Assembly: GCA_902495955.1 (NCBI GenBank) | Contig: CABUZE010000067.1 | Coordinates: 1-5,437, forward strand | Reading direction: 5' to 3' | Source: an uncultured Collinsella sp. | GTDB taxonomy: Bacteria; Actinomycetota; Coriobacteriia; Coriobacteriales; Coriobacteriaceae | Length of the DNA stretch: 5,437 nt | Shown here: in pieces, positions 1 through 3,672 of the stretch | How positions within the stretch are numbered: position 1 is the stretch's first letter | Layout: each line of letters opens with the position of its first letter | Position numbers and translations under genes: made by a program | The notes under the pieces: model-generated | Told to the model about the DNA's origin: nothing | Database searches by the model: none | What the model saw: only the letters and a program-made list of their open reading frames with translations

Positions 1-10
1 AGGTGCCGAT

Positions 11-60
11 CCGGAAAGGCCATCCCACTCTGGAGCTATAATCCGGGACACGCTTTCCGC
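11..60. repeat. Single 50-bp hairpin repeat unit at the window edge
   Basis: This is one complete unit of the element that forms the array at 3133-3553. It starts CCGGAAA (11-17), has TCCC at 23-26, GGGA at 45-48 and ends TTTCCGC at 54-60, so the CGGAAA/TTTCCG and TCCC/GGGA arms sit symmetrically as in the other units. The ten bases before it (ending GCCGAT) match the linker between units 3 and 4 of the large array, which suggests that further units may lie just outside the window on this side. It lies about 94 bp beyond the stop codon of the minus-strand ATPase gene. No T-rich tract follows on the minus strand, so I do not call it a terminator. Confidence 0.85.
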
Positions 61-153
61 CGACATTCCGCCGGCAGCCAACACGACAAAAGAAGGGCCC
101 CATTCCAGCAATTCGAGGACAGGCTCTTGTTCTCGAGCAGAGCTACCCCGCAC

Positions 154-1533
154 TCACATCTCGGCAAACGAAATCAGCTTGGTATCTCCCCTGCTCGCCG
201 CAGCTTCCTGACATCCTTGCGTAAAGCCACGCTTCGAGAAGAACACGTAGCTTTTATGCTGCCGCCTAAAGAGCTCGCTTCGGTACACGAGCTTTTGCAG
301 CACGTCTTCGTCCACCGGTTCATTGCGCCATTTGCATTCCGCAAACAGCGCAGTGCCCTCGCCATCGTCAACAATCAAGTCGATTTCTTCCTGCGTATGC
401 GTGCGATTATCCGTCCCCCACCAGCGCCCAACGCTTGCCGGAACCACATCAAGCTGGCCCGCCCGCGCGAGTTCGTACACGTATTGTCTGCATATAAGCT
501 CAAAGACCGTACCCATGTAATCCGATACGTGTGGCTCAATGCGCTTATACGCCATCTCGGCCATATCGTTTTGAATCAGCCCGATGTTCTGCGGAACAAA
601 CTTGTACCAGAACCTAAACATCTGGTCGCTCAGCAGATACACGGCTCGCTTATTGCTCGTCTCGTTTAGGGGCAGCTCGCGCTCGACAATCCCAAGCGAC
701 GCCAGCTTATCCACATAGCTCTTTACGTTGCTCGCAGGGATTCCCGTAGAGCTCGCAATCTCCGAGATCTTCGAGCGCCCCTGAGCAATTGCTTGCACGA
801 TCGCATCATATTGCTCGGGATTGCGGCACTCTTGCAATAGCAGGTTACTCGGCTCCTCAAAGAGATAGCCCGTAGGAGTAAGAAAAAGACGTTTGATGTT
901 GTCCTTGAGCGGTGCGGCAGGATCGACTTTCTCGATATATGCAGGAATGCCACCCGTCATGCCATAGCAAACTGCAGCGTCTTCGCGACCCATGCTCTGC
1001 CACAGGCCGAGGGTCGTCATAAAATCGAGCGGCATGATCTTAAACTGGGCCGTACGCCTACCGTATAGCGGACTCTCGTAGCCCAACACCTGCTCTTCCA
1101 TAAACGAAAGCGACGACCCGCACAGGATAAGCATAAGCTTGGTCTCTTTGTACAAGTGATCGATCTTGTCTTGCAGCAACGAGCTGATCTCGGGATTCGA
1201 TTGGGCGAGATAAGGATACTCGTCGATCACGACAATCAAACGTTCCGTGCGAGCCATGGTAGCCAATGCATCGAACGCCTCGTCAAAACTACGAAACGAC
1301 ACGCCAGCAACACCAACGGAGCCCGCAAGTATCGCCTGGCTAAAGCCATGCAGGTTTGCCTCTGCATTGGTACGACGAGCTTGAAAGTAAATAGCCTTCT
1401 TGCCTTGGATAAACTCTGTGATAAGACGCGTTTTGCCCACGCGACGGCGGCCGTAAATCACAGGCATCTCAAAGGAGCCCGTGCCATACAGTCGATTGAG
1501 CTCGGACATTTCCACTGTTCTTCCGATAAACAT
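154..1533 (-). CDS. ATP-binding protein, AAA ATPase with C-terminal DUF234 (PD-(D/E)XK-like) domain
   Basis: A cytosolic P-loop NTPase of the prokaryotic ATPase_2/DUF234 group, 459 residues, about the usual full length. Domains in order: Walker A GRRRVGKT (28-35); Walker B ending IDEYPYL with D104-E105; a sensor-1-like strand ending LILCGSS (135-141); a winged-helix segment around 250-285 (ISEIASSTGI, then VDKLASLGIVERE); and a C-terminal DUF234 region with E345, D385 and E399-x-K401 in ECKW, the layout of a PD-(D/E)XK nuclease core. No signal peptide or membrane segment is visible. The ATG at 1533-1531 is supported by AAGGAAGGA seven bases upstream. The gene is monocistronic as far as visible, divergent from the AbiEi-like gene, with its promoter embedded in a large palindrome. 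By eye it is less GC-rich than the hydroxylase gene, consistent with transfer. The substrate of this family is not established; nuclease activity is inferred from motif pattern only. Family assignment is confident, function is not. Confidence 0.93.
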   Translation of the reverse strand: MFIGRTVEMSELNRLYGTGSFEMPVIYGRRRVGKTRLITEFIQGKKAIYFQARRTNAEANLHGFSQAILAGSVGVAGVSFRSFDEAFDALATMARTERLIVVIDEYPYLAQSNPEISSLLQDKIDHLYKETKLMLILCGSSLSFMEEQVLGYESPLYGRRTAQFKIMPLDFMTTLGLWQSMGREDAAVCYGMTGGIPAYIEKVDPAAPLKDNIKRLFLTPTGYLFEEPSNLLLQECRNPEQYDAIVQAIAQGRSKISEIASSTGIPASNVKSYVDKLASLGIVERELPLNETSNKRAVYLLSDQMFRFWYKFVPQNIGLIQNDMAEMAYKRIEPHVSDYMGTVFELICRQYVYELARAGQLDVVPASVGRWWGTDNRTHTQEEIDLIVDDGEGTALFAECKWRNEPVDEDVLQKLVYRSELFRRQHKSYVFFSKRGFTQGCQEAAASRGDTKLISFAEM

Positions 1534-1540
1534 AGGGCCA

Positions 1541-1549
1541 TCCTTCCTT
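1541..1549 (-). promoter_or_regulatory. Ribosome binding site of the ATPase gene
   Basis: On the minus strand the sequence AAGGAAGGA ends seven bases before the ATG at 1533-1531. It contains a good Shine-Dalgarno core and fixes this start. An ATG at 1542-1540 overlapping it is out of frame. Confidence 0.8.
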
Positions 1550-1551
1550 TG

Positions 1552-1601
1552 CGTTATAGCTAGCTATATTATACCTTCCTATAATATAGCTAGCTATAAC
1601 G
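1552..1601 (-). promoter_or_regulatory. Promoter inside a perfect 22-bp inverted repeat with twin operator-like palindromes
   Basis: Arms 1552-1573 and 1580-1601 are exact reverse complements around the 6-bp spacer CCTTCC. Each arm holds the 14-bp palindrome TATAGCTAGCTATA (1555-1568 and 1585-1598), with centres 30 bp apart, about three helical turns, so two bound dimers would face the same side. On the minus strand TATAAT (1573-1568) is a perfect -10 box, with TAGCTA (1596-1591) 17 bp upstream as a weak -35. The predicted start near 1561 gives a leader of under 30 bases with the ribosome binding site. One palindrome overlaps the -35 and the other the -10/start region, the classical arrangement for repression. 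The same elements are mirrored on the plus strand (TATAAT 1580-1585), so divergent transcription is possible. The regulator is unknown; the winged helix of the ATPase itself is a candidate by inference. Confidence 0.8.
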
Positions 1602-1656
1602 TAATTCGACAAGCGGCGCACGAAAAGGGGCGGTGCACCACCGTACGTGGACCGTT

Positions 1657-1768
1657 TCGGAAAATGTACCCCGTTCTGGAGCCAAAAACTGGGCCGTAGT
1701 TTCCGCCAAGCATCCCATCCGGAAAGCGCGTCCCGTTCCGAGTGGCAATTCCGGGTCACAGTTTCCGC
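1657..1768. repeat. Two tandem 50-bp hairpin repeat units (62-bp period)
   Basis: Unit A spans 1657-1706 (TCGGAAA to TTTCCGC) and unit B spans 1719-1768 (CCGGAAA to TTTCCGC), separated by a 12-bp linker. The period of 62 bp is identical to the large array downstream, and orientation is the same. Unit B pairs CGGAAA with TTTCCG and CCCG with CGGG. Unit A is more diverged but keeps the outer arms and a CCCG/TGGG inner stem closed by a G-T wobble. No third unit can be recognised at the expected position from 1781 on. Confidence 0.85.
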
Positions 1769-1959
1769 AGATACAAGGCGACAGTCCGCCGCCCTTATCA
1801 CATGCCTTCAAATATGCGATCCAGAAACACAAAACAGCAGATAGAATGCTCTTTTTCAAAAAGTACACGTCCCGAGACTTACCAAGACTTCATATCCAGT
1901 TACCGTTCACGGTCGCCGATTACCGCCCACCGATTCAAACAAGAAATATGTCGCCAAAA

Positions 1960-1976
1960 GCAGGTCATCTACCTGC
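1960..1976. repeat. Small inverted repeat GCAGGT/ACCTGC
   Basis: Two perfect 6-bp arms (1960-1965 and 1971-1976) enclose CATCT. The following bases include only a short TTTT (1986-1989), ten bases after the stem, so it is a poor terminator. It could be an operator half-site pair ahead of the gene at 2063, but it could also be chance. Confidence 0.3.
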
Positions 1977-1985
1977 ATGGTTAGA

Positions 1986-2007
1986 TTTTGGTCAGCTTTT
2001 GGTCAGC
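1986..2007. repeat. Perfect 11-bp tandem direct repeat upstream of the AbiEi-like gene
   Basis: TTTTGGTCAGC occurs twice in immediate succession (1986-1996 and 1997-2007). The second copy runs into the palindrome TCAGCTGA (2003-2010), and CAGCTG recurs at 2022-2027. It sits 55-77 bp before the start codon, where a promoter or operator would be expected. No good -10 box can be paired with it, so the regulatory role is inference. Confidence 0.45.
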
Positions 2008-2046
2008 TGAGCGGCAAGTTCCAGCTGATACGTTTTTGCTACCCAA

Positions 2047-2053
2047 AAGGAGG
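2047..2053 (+). promoter_or_regulatory. Ribosome binding site of the AbiEi-like gene
   Basis: AAGGAGG, a near-perfect Shine-Dalgarno sequence, lies nine bases before the ATG at 2063-2065 and decides this start. Confidence 0.85.
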
Positions 2054-2062
2054 CGGTAGCTC

Positions 2063-3061
2063 ATGCCCCATTGCAATGACCAGCTCATCGACCAACTGCT
2101 CACTCAAGCCGAACAAGAGGGGCGCTGCCTGATTCCCCCGAGCACGGCGATCCGAAAAGCGCTCCTTCGGCGCGCCGGCGGCACGGTTGTCTCGCCCATG
2201 CCGGGGTTGTTTGCGCGAAAAACGTGCTGGGATGAACTCAACCGAGCGCAACGCCATTGCGAGATTATCCGCGCCCTTGCGATCATCCACCCCGATTGGA
2301 CGTTCTGCTCGTTTTCGGCTGCCTGCCTGCTGGGGCTCGAGGTCTCGTGGCGACACCTGAATGTCGTGCATGTCTGCAGCTCGACAAAGCCGTCGGCTCG
2401 TCCGGGCGCACATATTCAGCGACACCAGATTGAGCCGGCCGGAGCAATACGCAGAGCCGGCATATCGGTAACGCCGCCCATCCAAACGGTCACAGATTGC
2501 CTGCTGCAAACTGGTTTTGCCGACGGCATGCCCATTGCCGATTCGGCGATCTCAAAGCTCGGCCTTGCGCGGGAACAGCTGATGGTGTCCGTCGAGCAAC
2601 GAGCGACCGCCCGCAATGGTCGCGCGATTCGCACCGCCCTCACAACGCTTCGATATGCCGACGTCCGCGCCGAGAGCGGTGGGGAATCGGTCGCCCGAGC
2701 CGTCATGATCGAAACGGGCTTTGCGCCCGATCAGCTCCAGTACGAGCTGACGGACCCCTTCGATTCGGCCAAGCCCATACGAACGGACTTTGCCTGGGAG
2801 CGCCAGGCGCGGGAACTCACGCTGGGCGAGCTCGACGGGCTCATCAAATATACCGACCAGACCATGCTGGCCGGACGCACCACCGCCGAGGCGCTCGTTG
2901 CCGAACGACAGCGTGAGGCGCACTTATCGCTCTACGGTCACCCTCTGCTGCGCTTTACCATGAACGAAGTCCGTTCGGCAGGCATGCTCGCGAAAAAGCT
3001 GCAGACGGCAGGCATCCGGCAGACCGCGCTGCCGACATGGCTCAACGATATTGAACTGTAG
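2063..3061 (+). CDS. AbiEi-antitoxin-like protein with nuclease-fold C-terminal domain
   Basis: A 332-residue soluble protein resembling the solitary type IV toxin-antitoxin AbiEi-family proteins common in Actinobacteria. The N-terminal part (about 1-55) resembles the AbiEi winged-helix region, ending in a P-x-PGLFA segment (residues 45-51). A middle region (65-170) has HPDWTFCSFSAACLLGLEV and a GISVTPPIQTVTDCL segment (133-147), typical of the AbiEi/DUF559-type proteins. The C-terminal part carries a Vsr/DUF559-like restriction-endonuclease pattern: ESGGES (204-209), D242 in TDFAW, and GELDGLIKY (255-263) giving E256-x-D258 and K262. In classical AbiE systems the antitoxin represses its promoter and neutralises the AbiEii nucleotidyltransferase encoded next to it. 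Here no AbiEii gene follows: the next 600 bases are repeats, then a convergent gene. It may therefore act alone, as a regulator or nuclease-like protein; activity is unproven. Its start is fixed by a strong ribosome binding site. I recall many paralogues in Collinsella genomes, but that was not checked here. Confidence 0.88.
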   Translation: MPHCNDQLIDQLLTQAEQEGRCLIPPSTAIRKALLRRAGGTVVSPMPGLFARKTCWDELNRAQRHCEIIRALAIIHPDWTFCSFSAACLLGLEVSWRHLNVVHVCSSTKPSARPGAHIQRHQIEPAGAIRRAGISVTPPIQTVTDCLLQTGFADGMPIADSAISKLGLAREQLMVSVEQRATARNGRAIRTALTTLRYADVRAESGGESVARAVMIETGFAPDQLQYELTDPFDSAKPIRTDFAWERQARELTLGELDGLIKYTDQTMLAGRTTAEALVAERQREAHLSLYGHPLLRFTMNEVRSAGMLAKKLQTAGIRQTALPTWLNDIEL

Positions 3062-3082
3062 GGGCTGCTGAGCCACGCATTG

Positions 3083-3119
3083 CCGGATCGCATCCCCCCT
3101 ATCTGGGCCGCATTTTCCC
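3083..3119. repeat. Possible degenerate, shortened hairpin repeat unit
   Basis: CCGGA (3083-3087), TCCC (3093-3096), GGGC (3105-3108) and TTTTCC (3113-3118) occur in the order and with the inner spacings of the repeat unit, but the central loop is about 10 bases shorter and the TCCC-to-TCCC distance to unit 1 is 52 instead of 62. It may be a decayed first unit of the array that lies just downstream. The similarity is short and could be chance. Confidence 0.3.
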
Positions 3120-3132
3120 AACGGCCACGCCA

Positions 3133-3553
3133 ACGAAAAGCGCGTCCCAGCCTGGACGCTCAAAACGGGATGCACTTTCCGCTAAGGTTCTATCCGGAAA
3201 CCGTGTCCCACTCTGAGCGTCAATTCTGGGATGAACTTTCCGCCTGAGGGTTCAGCCGGAAACGGCATCCCACTCTGAAGCGAAATACTGGGACGCAGCT
3301 TCCGGTTGAGAGCCGATCCGGAAAGCACGACCCGTTCCGAGACCGAATTCCGGGACGCAGTTTCCGCTTGAAGCTTCAACCGGAAAATACATCCCAGGCT
3401 GGAGCCATATTCCGGGACACACTTTCCATTTGAGGCCTCTACCGGAAAACGAATCCCACTCTGAGCGTCGAATCTGGGATGCAGTTTCCGCATGCGGCCC
3501 CGTTGGGATAGTTCATCCCGTTCCGAAGCTGGATTCCGGGACACAGTTTCCGC
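3133..3553. repeat. Tandem array of seven hairpin repeat units, 62-bp period
   Basis: Seven 50-bp units lie at 3133-3182, 3194-3243, 3256-3305, 3318-3367, 3380-3429, 3442-3491 and 3504-3553. Starts are exactly 62 bp apart except the first step (61). The consensus frame is C-CGGAAA, 5 bases, TCCC-R, 16 bases, Y-GGGA, 5 bases, TTTCCG-C, with the arms exactly symmetric about the centre, so each unit can fold into an outer 6-bp and an inner 4-5-bp stem around a symmetric 5x5 internal loop. Unit sequences differ at many positions while spacing is almost invariant, which points to selection on structure or phasing, or to old duplication with few indels. Linkers of 11-12 bp are often palindromic. 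Unit 7 has lost the left outer arm (TGGGATA replaces CCGGAAA). The array lies between two convergent genes. A 130-codon open frame across it on the minus strand is not a gene, because 62 is not a multiple of three and the units are read in different frames. Confidence 0.92.
3368..3379. repeat. Palindromic linker between repeat units 4 and 5
   Basis: TTGAAGCTTCAA is a perfect 12-bp palindrome. Together with TTTCCG of unit 4 and CGGAAA of unit 5 it makes a 26-bp inverted repeat (3361-3386) with a single C-C mismatch per arm. Confidence 0.75.
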
Positions 3554-3560
3554 ATGCGGA
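3549..3560. repeat. 12-bp palindrome at the end of the array
   Basis: TCCGCATGCGGA is a perfect palindrome formed by the right arm of unit 7 and the bases that follow. Its core CCGCATGCGG also follows unit 6 (3488-3497). It marks the boundary where the 62-bp pattern stops, five bases before the terminator region of the hydroxylase gene. Confidence 0.6.
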
Positions 3561-3564
3561 GGCG

Positions 3565-3602
3565 CTCCAAACAAAAGCCCCGACTCGCGATGGAGCCGGG
3601 GC
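3565..3602 (-). terminator. Rho-independent terminator of the molybdenum hydroxylase gene
   Basis: Read on the minus strand, GCCCCGGCTC (3602-3593), loop CATCGC and GAGTCGGGGC (3586-3577) form a 10-bp GC-rich stem with one G-U wobble, followed by TTTTGTTT (3576-3569). On the plus strand the wobble becomes an A-C mismatch and no T tract follows, so the signal is directional and belongs to the gene whose stop codon is 71 bp upstream of the stem. Confidence 0.88.
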
Positions 3603-3672
3603 CAAAGGCGCAGCGTATGTAGTTGATGTTGAGCGCAAACAGCCCATCAGCAATGGCCGTCCACGCTCTACC

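Larger units (their letters stand above)
1602..2062. other. Gene-free region between two divergent genes
   Basis: No convincing coding sequence is visible over these 461 bases. The open frames present run across the hairpin repeats in changing frames, lack ribosome binding sites and resemble no protein I know. The region contains two hairpin repeat units (1657-1768), a small inverted repeat (1960-1976), an 11-bp tandem repeat (1986-2007) and the ribosome binding site of the next gene. A 5-bp hairpin at 1631-1643 would be followed by CCCCTTTT on the minus strand, but is too weak to call a terminator. I see no clear sigma-70 promoter directly before the gene at 2063. Confidence 0.6.

Noticed and set aside
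123..143. Hairpin GCTCT/AGAGC after the ATPase gene as a terminator
   Set aside because: Short stem, 11-base loop and no T tract next to it on the minus strand.
127..669. 180-codon plus-strand open frame opposite the ATPase gene
   Set aside because: It is the antisense shadow of a well-supported gene, with no ribosome binding site and no recognisable protein features.
1631..1643. Minus-strand terminator (CGGTG/CACCG stem then CCCCTTTT)
   Set aside because: The stem has only 5 bp with a 3-base loop, and it lies upstream of the ATPase promoter rather than after a gene.
1633..2010. Plus-strand open frames in the intergenic region
   Set aside because: They run through two repeat units, lack ribosome binding sites and look like no known protein.
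3106..3126. Terminator of the AbiEi-like gene (GGCCG/CGGCC)
   Set aside because: The stem is 5 bp with an 11-base loop, and no T tract follows.
3133..3553. CRISPR array
   Set aside because: The repeated part is 50 bp and diverged between units, the linkers are only 11-12 bp and often palindromic, and no cas gene is visible.
3182..3574. 130-codon minus-strand open frame across the repeat array
   Set aside because: The 62-bp period puts successive units in different frames, there is no ribosome binding site, and the composition is what the repeats dictate in any frame.
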